A DNA stretch of 64,000 nt. Source: CAZNNH01 sp964574335 (GTDB taxonomy: Bacteria > Acidobacteriota > Vicinamibacteria > Fen-336). The number at the start of each line of letters is the position of its first letter. Within the stretch, counting starts at the first letter, position 1. Both the position numbers and the translations under genes were made by a program. The notes beneath the pieces are model-generated. The model was not told the origin of the DNA and made no database searches. It worked only from the letters and a program-made list of their open reading frames with translations. Positions 1 to 7,895 of the stretch are shown piece after piece. The stretch covers positions 29,119 to 93,118 of the forward strand of contig CAZNNH010000006.1 of assembly GCA_964574335.1 (NCBI GenBank), given 5' to 3'.

Positions 1-1411
1 CTCCGCAACGACGAGCGCCTGCAGGGCAGCGACAAGGCGGACCATGCCGACCAGGTCACGGACATCAGCTTCGAGTTCGGCGGCCCGATCCTGAAGGACC
101 GGCTCTGGTTCTACCTCGGCTACGGGCGTAACGACATCCGCGTCCTCCGGCTGACCCAGACCGAGGATCGGACCGTGCTCGAGAGCTACACCGCCAAGCT
201 GAACTGGCAGGCCAGCACCAAGGACATGGTCTCGCTGATGTGGTTCCAGGGGGAGAAGTCCAAGTACGGGCGGGCCAGCGTGGCGCTGCAGGAGACCGAT
301 GCCCACCTGTGGGACCAAGGTGGGGCCTACAAGGAAGGCTTCCCCCGCGGCTTCAGCAAGCTCGAGTGGGACCGCGTCTTCGGCCCCAGCTTCGTCCTCA
401 ACACCAAGCTCTCCTACTACAACAACGGCTTCGGCCTCCACCCGCGGGGTGGGCTGGACGTGCGCGAGGTCCAGGACTACGTCAACCAGGTGGCCACCGG
501 CACCAGCTACGACATCTCCTACCTGACGCCGCAGTGGACGGGCAGCGTGGACGCCCGCTACTTCAAGAGCAGCCACGAGCTGCGGTTCGGTGCCAGCTTC
601 CGGCGCACCGGGCACGAGTCGATCCGGACCCAGCCCGCGGACCGCGTCCAGCTCCGCCTCTACTCCGACGGCGACCAGGCCCGCTTCTGCCGTGACGGCG
701 TGCTGGCGACCCGCACCAACCACATCAGCCTCTACGCCGGCGACAGCTGGACCCACGAGCGGCTGACGGTGAACGCCTCGCTGCGCTACGACCGCCAGAC
801 GGCCTTCTCGTTGGCCACCTCGGCGCTGGCCAACCCCGCCATCCCCGACCGGCTGCCCAGCCTCGACTATCCCGGCAGCGACGGGAACGTGGTCGAGTGG
901 AACGACCTCACGCCGCGCCTGGGTGTCACCTTCGCCCTCGACGAGGCACCCTGGACCCCCTTCGACGATGGCGGCCAGGTGGCCCCCGTACAGCTCGGGG
1001 TCAGGCAAGATCTACTTCGCCAACGCCCGCTGGCAGGTCAACGCCAACGCCCTCTACCAGCTCCCGCTCGGCTTCGAGATCTCGGGCAACTTCTTCGGGA
1101 GGCAGGGATACCCGAACCCCTACTACCTCACCCTGGAGAGCGGGTTCGACGGCTACCTGAGCGTGCTCGCCGACGGCGAGAAGATCGACGCCACGCGCCT
1201 GCCGGCGCTGTGGGACCTCGACCTGCGACTCGCCAAGACCTTCCGGTTCGGCGAGAGCGGACGGCTGAGGCTCTCGGCCGAGATGTTCAACGTCTTCAAC
1301 AGCAACACCGAGCTCAACCGTGTCCACGACGCGTCCTCGGACGCGTTCAGCCGCCTGGACGAGATCCTGGCGCCGCGCATCGTCCGCTTCGGCGCCCGGG
1401 TCAGCTTCTAG
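1..1411 (+). pseudogene. TonB-dependent receptor, Oar-like, C-terminal part with frameshift (partial at window edge)
   Basis: This is an outer-membrane TonB-dependent receptor of the Oar-like class, entering from before the window. Frame 1 reads from base 1 and carries the family signature GGPILKDRLWFYLGYGR near residues 28-44, then alternating beta-strand sequence to about base 985. The last part, with the typical WQVNANALYQLP and FFGRQGYP motifs and a terminal aromatic residue (RVSF), lies in frame 2 up to the stop at 1411. Removing one C from the five-C run at 983-987 joins the two frames into a continuous sequence, so there is a one-base insertion or a sequencing error there. The stretch around base 945, just after the LTPRLGVTFALDE strand, also seems to lack roughly 150-200 residues of barrel that relatives have. 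I infer either a decayed gene or a collapsed assembly. The substrate cannot be told. Confidence 0.8.
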
Positions 1412-1463
1412 GCCCCAATCGACAGACGTAGACGCAAAGCCTCTCAACTCCCAATCGACAACC

Positions 1464-1486
1464 GGCCCCGGGGCTTCCCCGGGGCC
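1464..1486. terminator. Bidirectional intrinsic terminator
   Basis: Two perfectly complementary 10-base arms (GGCCCCGGGG and CCCCGGGGCC) surround a three-base loop, followed on the plus strand by GTTTCCTT. It lies between the convergent ends of the receptor gene and the TIM-barrel gene and can serve both. Confidence 0.75.
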
Positions 1487-1507
1487 GTTTCCTTCTGGAG
1501 CCGCCCC

Positions 1508-2395
1508 TTATGCGGCGGTCAGGAAGGCCAGGCTCTTCGGGATGTTGCTCACCGGGTCGGTGGTCTCGTCCTCGATGTAGTAGATGTCGACCCCGGCAGC
1601 GCGGGCGGCGCCCAGGATGGCCGGCCAGTCGAGCTGGCCAGCCCCCACCGGGACCTCGTCCTCCGCGGGCATGCCGCTGGTCCCGGCCGGGAAGCTGAGC
1701 CCCTTGGCGATGTCCTTCACGTGGAGGGAGACCACGCGTCCGGCGTAGGCCTGGATCACGGCCGTCGGGTCACCGCCGCCCGCCTTGGCCCAGAGCACGT
1801 CGATCTCGAAGCCGACCAGGGCGGGATCGGTGGCCTTGGCGAGGGTGTCGAAGAGGGTCCCGTCCGGGGAGGAAACGAACTCCATTCCGTGGCAGTGGTA
1901 GGAGAACCGCATCCCCTCCTGCTTGGCCGACCGCCCCGCCTGGTTGAAGACCTCGGCCGCTCGCTTCACGTCGTCCGGCTTCAGGCCGGCCTTTCGGTCG
2001 TGGGGGATGAACGGGCAGACCAGGTAGGTCGCGCCGAGGGCGCGCGCCTCTCCCGCCGTCGCCGCGAAGTCCTTGGCGAGGTCGTCGAAGCCGACGTGGG
2101 CGGAGCTGCACCGGAGTCCCGCTGCGTCGAGGGCGGCACGGAAGGCCTCGGTGGTGTGGTTCGCCGTGCCGGCGCCCTGGACCTCGACGATCCCCCAGTC
2201 CCGGACCCGGCGCAGGGTGCCCTCGAGATCCTCGGGAAGCTGGGCCCGCAGGCTCCAGAGCTGCAGGCCGATGGGCGTGCCGGAGGCGGTCCTGGCGCCC
2301 GCCATGGGATCCGCTCCGAAGAGGCGTCTTGTAGCCGAGAAGGAAAGACCAGCGGTAAGCGTACCGAGAAAGGCGCGTCGGGAGCTGACGATCAT
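1508..2395 (-). CDS. Exported sugar phosphate isomerase/epimerase-like protein (xylose isomerase-like TIM barrel)
   Basis: A 295-residue protein. The start at 2395 is chosen because CCAGGAG lies about nine bases upstream and because it gives an N-terminus SSRRAFLGTLTAGLSFSA, a twin-arginine-type export signal; the frame stays open further upstream without a better start. The mature part resembles AP-endonuclease family 2/xylose isomerase-like TIM barrels: IGLQLWSLR opens the barrel, YHCHGMEF, FEIDVLWAKAGG, SLHVKD and IEDE supply the usual metal-binding His, Glu and Asp positions. Family members are sugar isomerases or epimerases, or inositol catabolic enzymes; Tat-exported forms are common and mostly uncharacterised. 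The substrate is unknown. It converges on the upstream receptor gene and shares the terminator between them. Confidence 0.82.
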   Translation of the reverse strand: MIVSSRRAFLGTLTAGLSFSATRRLFGADPMAGARTASGTPIGLQLWSLRAQLPEDLEGTLRRVRDWGIVEVQGAGTANHTTEAFRAALDAAGLRCSSAHVGFDDLAKDFAATAGEARALGATYLVCPFIPHDRKAGLKPDDVKRAAEVFNQAGRSAKQEGMRFSYHCHGMEFVSSPDGTLFDTLAKATDPALVGFEIDVLWAKAGGGDPTAVIQAYAGRVVSLHVKDIAKGLSFPAGTSGMPAEDEVPVGAGQLDWPAILGAARAAGVDIYYIEDETTDPVSNIPKSLAFLTAA

Positions 2396-2501
2396 CGTGT
2401 GGGTCTCCTGGCTCGAGCGGGGCGCCACGCCCCGCCGGCGAAAGGCCATTATTCGGGAGGCCCCGGGCCGCTGCAACCCGGCCGGTGTCGTACCGCCCCG
2501 G

Positions 2502-3551
2502 CTACGACTGACCCTCGCCGCCCGAGCCGGCGGCGGGGTCGTGGAACGGGTGCTGGCCGGCCACCGGGACCACCACCACCCGCCGGGTGGTCCGCTGGTG
2601 GCGCACCCTCACCGCGACGGGGCTCTCCAGCTCGCTCGCCTGGCCCGGCGCCGGGGCCAGCACGCAGCGGTTGCGGCCCTGCCGCTTGGCGACGTAGAGC
2701 TGGCGGTCGGCCATCCTCAAGAGCGACTCGGCGCTGTCGTGGTTCCGTGACTCGAGCGAGGCGACGCCCACCGACACCGTGACCCGGAAGATGTTCCCGT
2801 CGTGCTCCACCACCTGGGCCTCCACCGCCTGCCGCACCCGCTCCACGGCCCGCAGGGCGTGGTCGCGGCCGGTGTTGCGCAGCAGCACCGAGAACTCCTC
2901 GCCGCCGTAGCGCGCCAGCAGGTCCTCGGTGCGCAGCACCCCCTCGATCAGCCCGGCCACCTCCTTGAGGGCGGCGTCTCCGGCCAGGTGGCCGAAGCGG
3001 TCGTTGACGGCCTTGAAGTGGTCGATGTCGATCATCGCCACCGAGAGCGGGAGCTGGCTGCGATAGCAGAGGGAGAACTCGGCCTCCAGCCCGTCCAGGA
3101 AGTACTGGCGGTTGTGGATCCCGAGCAGCGGGTCGCGGGTGGCCGACTCGTAGAGCTGCCGCTGGAAGCTCTCCTCCACCGCATCCTGGAACGAGAACTT
3201 GACGATGGTGCCGGCCCCGAGCTGGATCCGATCGCCGTCGCGCAGCACGTGCTCCTCGACCTTCTGGCTGCCGACGTGCACCCCGTTGGTCGAGCCGAGG
3301 TCCTGCAGGAGGTACTGGCCGCCCTTCGAGGTCACCTGGGCGTGCCGCCGGCTGGCGGCCTCGTCGTCCACCGTGAGCTCGCAATCGAGGGCCCGACCGA
3401 TCACGGTGGGCCGGTCGGTCAGCTCCACCATCCGCCCCACCGATCGGCCCCGGATCACGATCAGATAGGCCTTGCCGAGCTGAAGCGGCGACGAGACGAG
3501 GCTGTCGATCGTCACCCCGGGAAGGGTGTCGCCGGCGGGATCGCGGCTCAC
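2502..3551 (-). CDS. FHA domain-containing diguanylate cyclase
   Basis: A 349-residue cytosolic protein with two domains. An FHA phosphothreonine-binding domain spans about residues 30-120, with GRALDCEL, SRRH and the DLGSTNG motif. A GGDEF domain spans about 135-300, with the signature GGEEF at 216-220, a DIDHFKAVND metal motif, and an RTED inhibitory site (RxxD) exactly five residues before GGEEF. It should therefore make cyclic di-GMP from GTP and be subject to product inhibition. The FHA domain suggests recruitment or activation by a Ser/Thr-phosphorylated partner; a PknB-like kinase is encoded at 46905-48458, but any link is speculation. The last 50 residues are basic and low in complexity. 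The start is GTG, with no strong ribosome site, so the exact start is uncertain. Confidence 0.9.
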   Translation of the reverse strand: MSRDPAGDTLPGVTIDSLVSSPLQLGKAYLIVIRGRSVGRMVELTDRPTVIGRALDCELTVDDEAASRRHAQVTSKGGQYLLQDLGSTNGVHVGSQKVEEHVLRDGDRIQLGAGTIVKFSFQDAVEESFQRQLYESATRDPLLGIHNRQYFLDGLEAEFSLCYRSQLPLSVAMIDIDHFKAVNDRFGHLAGDAALKEVAGLIEGVLRTEDLLARYGGEEFSVLLRNTGRDHALRAVERVRQAVEAQVVEHDGNIFRVTVSVGVASLESRNHDSAESLLRMADRQLYVAKRQGRNRCVLAPAPGQASELESPVAVRVRHQRTTRRVVVVPVAGQHPFHDPAAGSGGEGQS

Positions 3552-3708
3552 TCCCGACCTCGGCGGACACTGGCTCCCGTCGGGCGGACCTCGGGTTTCT
3601 GCGGGATGCGACGGTATGAGGCTCCGATCATCCGCGACGCCAAACCTCTGGAGGGATGCTACGTGCTGATCGTATCACAGGGGCCGGGGTTCGTCCCGCC
3701 CCCTGTGG

Positions 3709-3714
3709 TAGAGT
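3709..3714 (+). promoter_or_regulatory. Candidate -10 element of deoC
   Basis: TAGAGT lies 33 bases before the deoC start within the divergent intergenic region. It resembles other TAGANT or TATAAT hexamers upstream of genes in this window. No convincing -35 box is seen. Confidence 0.35.
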
Positions 3715-3747
3715 GGCGCGCTTCGTGCGGAAGAGGCAGGAGGGGCC

Positions 3748-4464
3748 ATGAAGAAGCACGGCTACGAAGATCTGGCCGGGATGATCGATCACTCCCTGCT
3801 CCACCCCACCATGACCGATGCGGACCTCGAGGCGGGTTGCCGGCTGGCCGCCCAGTACCGAGTGGCCTCCGTCTGCATCAAACCCTACGCGGTCAAGCGG
3901 GCGGCCGAGCTGCTGCAGGGGACCGGCGTCCTGGTCGGCACGGTGATCGGCTTCCCCCACGGCGGCAGCACCACCGAGGTCAAGGGCTACGAGACCCGGG
4001 TGGCGTGCCAGGACGGCGCCAAAGAGATCGACGTGGTCGTCAACGTCGGCAAGGTCCTGTCTGGAGACTGGGACTACGTCGAGCAGGACCTCCGGGCCGT
4101 GGTGGAGGAGTCCCACCAGCACGGCGCCATCGTCAAGGTGATCTTCGAGAACGACTTCCTGCCCGACGACGCCACCAAGATCCAGCTCTGTGAGGTCTGC
4201 GAGCGGGTCGGGGCCGAGTTCGTCAAGACGTCGACCGGCTACGGGTTCGTGAAGGGTGAGGACGGCAGGTACGGCTATGCGGGCGCCACCGACGCCGACC
4301 TCCGGCTGATGCGGGCCCACGTCTCCGAGAAGGTCCAGGTCAAGGCGGCCGGCGGCGTGCGTGATCTCGACGACCTGATCCGGGTCCGCGACCTCGGCTG
4401 TACCCGGGTCGGCGCCACCGCCACCGCGGCCATGCTCGACGAGTACCGCCGCCGCACAAAGTAG
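3748..4464 (+). CDS. deoC: Deoxyribose-phosphate aldolase
   Basis: A 238-residue class I aldolase that cleaves 2-deoxy-D-ribose 5-phosphate to glyceraldehyde 3-phosphate and acetaldehyde in deoxynucleoside breakdown. The Schiff-base lysine is in FVKTSTGYG (K160), the second active-site lysine is in VKAAGGVRD (K199), and the conserved IDVVVNVG strand holds the acidic residue of the proton relay (D95). Length and motif order match DeoC. A strong ribosome site, AGGAGGGG, stands just before the ATG. It is a single gene, divergent from the FHA-GGDEF gene and convergent with the cytochrome gene. No other nucleoside catabolic gene is nearby. Confidence 0.96.
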   Translation: MKKHGYEDLAGMIDHSLLHPTMTDADLEAGCRLAAQYRVASVCIKPYAVKRAAELLQGTGVLVGTVIGFPHGGSTTEVKGYETRVACQDGAKEIDVVVNVGKVLSGDWDYVEQDLRAVVEESHQHGAIVKVIFENDFLPDDATKIQLCEVCERVGAEFVKTSTGYGFVKGEDGRYGYAGATDADLRLMRAHVSEKVQVKAAGGVRDLDDLIRVRDLGCTRVGATATAAMLDEYRRRTK

Positions 4465-4537
4465 GATCCCAGCCGAAAGCCACGTACGGCCCGGGAGACA
4501 ACCAAGATCCTTCCGGGGTACAGCTTCGAAGCGGCGC

Positions 4538-5638
4538 TCAGGATGACGCCCGCGACCGGCGCGGCGGCACCCGCCCCCCGTGGCAGTCCCGGCACCTCAC
4601 GAAGTGGATGTCGTGGGAGCTCTTCGGGTCCTTGAACGTGGTGTCCATGGTCTCGACGTCGAGGCCGCAGTTGGAGAAGGCCGGATGACACCCGGCGCAC
4701 GAGGCCCGGGTGTCCTGACGATGCCGCGAGTGACACGCCAGGCAACCGATCCCCTCGTGCACGCCGATCGCGGTCCGGTCGTCACCGGACGCCACCTCGG
4801 CGCTGGCCAGCGGCGCGTGGCACTGGTAGCAGAGGGCCTGACGCGGATCCGGGCTGGCAGCGACCGGCCGCCCGTGGTCCCTCATCGCCGGCAGCGGGAG
4901 CAGGTCGGCGGGAACGTCCCTCTGTCCGCGGCGATCGTAGAAAGCCAGCGAAGGCCGGAAGCGCTCGCGGTCGGCGGGCGCGCTCTCGGCCTCCGAGCGG
5001 AGCAGGCCGAGCGGCATCCCCTTTCGATGGACCTGATGGCAGGCCATGCAGGGGATGGCGTGACGGGCGCCCATCCCCTCGGGCTCGAGCCGCCAGGGAC
5101 CGACGGTATCCAGCGGCTCCACCAGGTCGCGGATCGGACCCTCGAAGTACATGCCGTGGCAGCGCAGGCAGTCGTCCATCAGCAGCCGACGCTGGTTGTG
5201 GGAGGCGTCGAGGAAGATGCGCTGGTAGGTGGTGCCGTGGGGTCCGGCCGACCACTCGGCCGCCTCCTGCCGGTGGCAGCGGACGCAGCGCTCCACCAGG
5301 GCGTCCACCTGCTCGTCCGTGATCCCGATCCGCTCGGGCAGCTTCCCTCCGAGATGAACGCCGACCCGGCGCAGGTTGCCGAGATGAAACTCGATCTGCG
5401 GGGTCAGAATCCCGCCGTGGCAGGCGTCGCAGCCCACGCCGCGATGGGTGGAGCCTTGCCACAGCTCCACATAGGGCTGGATCTCGTGGCAGTCGCCGCA
5501 CAGCCTCGAGCCGCGGGCCGAGTAGTAGCCGCTCCCCGCCAGGACCAGCAGGGGCAGGCCCAGGAGCACGCCGAGCAGGAGACGAAGGCCCGGACGGCGC
5601 CGGCGCGGGGCGGGAGGGGCGGCAGAGGGCGTGGTCAC
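4538..5638 (-). CDS. Membrane-anchored nine-heme c-type cytochrome (NapC/NirT-like)
   Basis: A 366-residue protein with nine CxxCH heme c motifs (CGDCH, CDACH, CVRCH, CLRCH, CMACH, CYQCH, CLACH, CAGCH, CRDCH). A basic N-terminus followed by one hydrophobic helix (LRLLLGVLLGLPLLVLAG) anchors it in the inner membrane with the hemes on the periplasmic side, as in NapC/NirT proteins. The GTG at 5638 is preferred to the in-frame ATG at 5659: it overlaps the stop of the GMC gene in a GTGA and has GGAGGGGAGGAGG just upstream. It is the last gene of a four-gene operon and probably takes electrons from the upstream dehydrogenase. Other multiheme nitrite or tetrathionate reductases are possible but less likely without a catalytic signature. 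Confidence 0.88.
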   Translation of the reverse strand: MTTPSAAPPAPRRRRPGLRLLLGVLLGLPLLVLAGSGYYSARGSRLCGDCHEIQPYVELWQGSTHRGVGCDACHGGILTPQIEFHLGNLRRVGVHLGGKLPERIGITDEQVDALVERCVRCHRQEAAEWSAGPHGTTYQRIFLDASHNQRRLLMDDCLRCHGMYFEGPIRDLVEPLDTVGPWRLEPEGMGARHAIPCMACHQVHRKGMPLGLLRSEAESAPADRERFRPSLAFYDRRGQRDVPADLLPLPAMRDHGRPVAASPDPRQALCYQCHAPLASAEVASGDDRTAIGVHEGIGCLACHSRHRQDTRASCAGCHPAFSNCGLDVETMDTTFKDPKSSHDIHFVRCRDCHGGRVPPRRSRASS

Positions 5639-7290
5639 CTGAGGCCTCCTCCCCTCCACTCCCGGGTGATGTAGTCCGAGGCGTAGTAGGCGATGGCCAT
5701 CACCGTCAGCACCGGGTTGAAGCCGCCGTTGGTGACGTGAACGGAGGCATCGACGACGAAGGCGTTGTCGACGTCGTGGATCTTGCAGTGGCGGTCGACC
5801 ACCGAGGTCTTGGGGTCGTCACCCATCCGGCAGGTGCCGGCCTGGTGCTGGCCGGCGCTCAGGGCCCGGCCGGGGGCCCAGGTCCAGGTCCGGCTGGCGC
5901 CCGCCTCCAGCAGCCACCGCTCCGCCTTCTTGGCCTGCTCCTGGGCGATCTCGACGGTGTGGGCGTGGTTGGTGCCGGACAGCCGGGCCACCGGGACCCC
6001 CCAGTGGTCCTTCACCACCGGGTCCACCTGGACCCGGGAGTCGAACACCGGCATCTCCTGGACCGGCCCCATCACGCCGATGCTGCGCCGGTAGTAGCGG
6101 CGCATGTACTGCTTGTGCTCGATCCCCCAGGCCGGCACGTCGGGCGGGCGCTTGTCGAAGAACTGCACCGGCAGCCGGATGAACTCGTTGGCCAGCATGC
6201 CGCCACCCACCAGGCCCGGGTTGCCGTGGTTGAAGTCGCAGATGGCGATCGAGGCGCCGGGGCCGACGTCGTCGAAGACGACCTCCTCGAACAGGCCGAA
6301 GGCGCCCGGGTAGGCGTGCCCCTGCAGGTTCCTCCCCACCCAGTCGTAGTGGTTGCCGAGCCCGTTCGGGTGGAGGCGGCTTCTCGAGTTGAGCAGCAGC
6401 CGGGCCGACTCGATCGCGCCTCCCGAGACGATGACGAGGTCCGCCGGCTGCTCGTGGCGCCATCCCTTGCCGTCGAAGTAGGTGATCCCGGTGGCCCTCC
6501 CCTGTCGGTCGACCAGGATCTGCTCGACCAGACACTCGGTCTCGAGCTGGCAGTTGCCGGTGGCCAGGGCCTTGGGGATCACCGTGTTGTGGGTTCCGCA
6601 CTTGGCGTCCACCTCGCAGGCGAAGCCCACGCACCAGCGGCAGCGCATGCAGGGGGGACGTCCGCCGAAGGGGACGCTGTTGCGCAGCATCGGGATGTCG
6701 AAGGGGTGCCATCCGAGGCGCAGCGCCGCCGGCTTCAGGACCTCGTACTCCCGGTTCGGGGGGAGCGGCGGCATCGGCAGCGGCCGGCGCCGCTCCGCCT
6801 TGAACGGGTTGGCCGAGTCGTCACCGGAGACGCCGATCTCCCACTCCGCCTTCTCGTAGAAGGGCTCCAGGTCGTCGTAGCGAATGGGCCAGTCGTCGAG
6901 CGTGCTCCCCTCGACGGGGCCGTAGGTCGAGCGGAGCCGGAAGTCCTGCTCCATGTAGCGCCAGGCCTGGGCCCCGTAGCTGAAGGTCCCGCCTCCCACG
7001 CAGGCGGCGTTGTTCTGGTAGTCCCAGCCGCGGTCGGGAGAGACCAGGCGCTCTTGGCCGTCCGGCGTGACCAGCACCCGCGGGTTGCGCGCCGGGTCGG
7101 GTCCGAAGGCCGTCCCCAGCGCCCAGGTGCGCTGGTTGATCAGGTCGTCCTTGCGGAAGTCGAACGCCGTGTGGAAGTGGCCGCGCTCCAGCAGCAGCAC
7201 GCTCAGCCCCGCCTCCGCCAGCTCCTTGGCGACGATCCCACCGCCGGCGCCGGCACCGACCACCACCGCGTTGACCCGTGGCCGCTCCAA
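5635..7290 (-). CDS. GMC-family FAD-dependent oxidoreductase (alcohol/sugar dehydrogenase large subunit)
   Basis: A 551-residue flavoprotein. The N-terminus has the Rossmann motif GAGAGGG and an acidic residue after the second strand (LLLERG), which bind FAD. The C-terminal block AGTCRMGDDPKTSVVD and the NGGFNPVLTVMA stretch are typical of GMC dehydrogenases related to gluconate 2-dehydrogenase, sorbitol and FAD-glucose dehydrogenases. Five cysteines lie between residues 214 and 231 (C214, C217, C220, C225, C231), in a place where cytochrome-coupled FAD-glucose dehydrogenase carries an iron-sulfur cluster. The gene lies four bases after the subunit-3 gene and overlaps the nine-heme cytochrome gene. 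I infer a periplasmic membrane-bound dehydrogenase that passes electrons to the cytochrome; no signal peptide is seen, so it may be carried out by its Tat-tagged partner. The substrate is unknown. Confidence 0.88.
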   Translation of the reverse strand: MERPRVNAVVVGAGAGGGIVAKELAEAGLSVLLLERGHFHTAFDFRKDDLINQRTWALGTAFGPDPARNPRVLVTPDGQERLVSPDRGWDYQNNAACVGGGTFSYGAQAWRYMEQDFRLRSTYGPVEGSTLDDWPIRYDDLEPFYEKAEWEIGVSGDDSANPFKAERRRPLPMPPLPPNREYEVLKPAALRLGWHPFDIPMLRNSVPFGGRPPCMRCRWCVGFACEVDAKCGTHNTVIPKALATGNCQLETECLVEQILVDRQGRATGITYFDGKGWRHEQPADLVIVSGGAIESARLLLNSRSRLHPNGLGNHYDWVGRNLQGHAYPGAFGLFEEVVFDDVGPGASIAICDFNHGNPGLVGGGMLANEFIRLPVQFFDKRPPDVPAWGIEHKQYMRRYYRRSIGVMGPVQEMPVFDSRVQVDPVVKDHWGVPVARLSGTNHAHTVEIAQEQAKKAERWLLEAGASRTWTWAPGRALSAGQHQAGTCRMGDDPKTSVVDRHCKIHDVDNAFVVDASVHVTNGGFNPVLTVMAIAYYASDYITREWRGGGLR

Positions 7291-7294
7291 GGCT

Positions 7295-7885
7295 CTAGCC
7301 CTCCTCTCCGGAGGGCGCGGCCGGCTTCCTCTGGAGCGAGTACGGATCGCGTCCCCGTACCGGCGGGTAAGGCAGGCCGATCATCCGCCAGCTCGCCCCG
7401 TCGCGGTTGCCGCCGTGGCGGGGGTCGCCGTAGTAGCCGTACATGGTGTGGGCCACGACCAGCCGGAAGAAGGTCGGGGCGTCGGTCTGGGGCCAGGCCG
7501 ACGCCAGCGCCTGGTTCCGCTCCAGAGCCCGCAGCACCTCGACCTGCTGCTCGACGGAGAGCTGGGCGAGCGGCTTGCCGAACCCCTGGATCGCGGTCTC
7601 GTCGACGCCCTGGAGCCCGAGCCGGTACAGCGCCTGGTAGTCGGAGTAGCGAGTGGCGAGCTGCCGGTCGATGAAGTCCACCACCCCGGACTCGACGGCG
7701 CCGGGGAAGTCGTCCTTGGGGATGATCCGCTCGCACACCGCCTCGAGGGTGTGGCGCTCCCGGCGTCTGAGGAACCCTCCGTCTCCGCCGGCTCCCCGGG
7801 TACAGGCGCCCACCGAGCAGGCGGCGGCTGCGGCTGTCGCCGCCTTCAGGAACTCCCGGCGGTCCAGCGGATGGCTGGAGACCAT
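7295..7885 (-). CDS. Gluconate 2-dehydrogenase subunit 3 family protein, Tat-exported
   Basis: A 196-residue protein. The start at 7885 follows GAGGAGG and gives DRREFLKAATAAAAACSVGAC, a twin-arginine signal that may end in a lipoprotein cysteine. The body (HTLEAVCERIIPKDDFPGA, VDFIDRQLA, DPRHGGN) matches the small subunit of gluconate 2-dehydrogenase-type complexes, which acts as a chaperone or export partner for the GMC flavoprotein. Gene order subunit 3, GMC, cytochrome is the known order for these dehydrogenases, except that the usual three-heme cytochrome is replaced here by a nine-heme one. It starts ten bases after the stop of the upstream membrane protein. Confidence 0.85.
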   Translation of the reverse strand: MVSSHPLDRREFLKAATAAAAACSVGACTRGAGGDGGFLRRRERHTLEAVCERIIPKDDFPGAVESGVVDFIDRQLATRYSDYQALYRLGLQGVDETAIQGFGKPLAQLSVEQQVEVLRALERNQALASAWPQTDAPTFFRLVVAHTMYGYYGDPRHGGNRDGASWRMIGLPYPPVRGRDPYSLQRKPAAPSGEEG

Positions 7886-7895
7886 CGGTCCTCCT

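Noticed and set aside
1424..1440. GACGCAAAGCCTCT resembles the 3' part of a GEMM cyclic di-GMP riboswitch
   Set aside because: The 5' half of the aptamer (the CAGGGCAAACC-like stem and GAAA loop) is absent, and it lies between two convergent gene ends.
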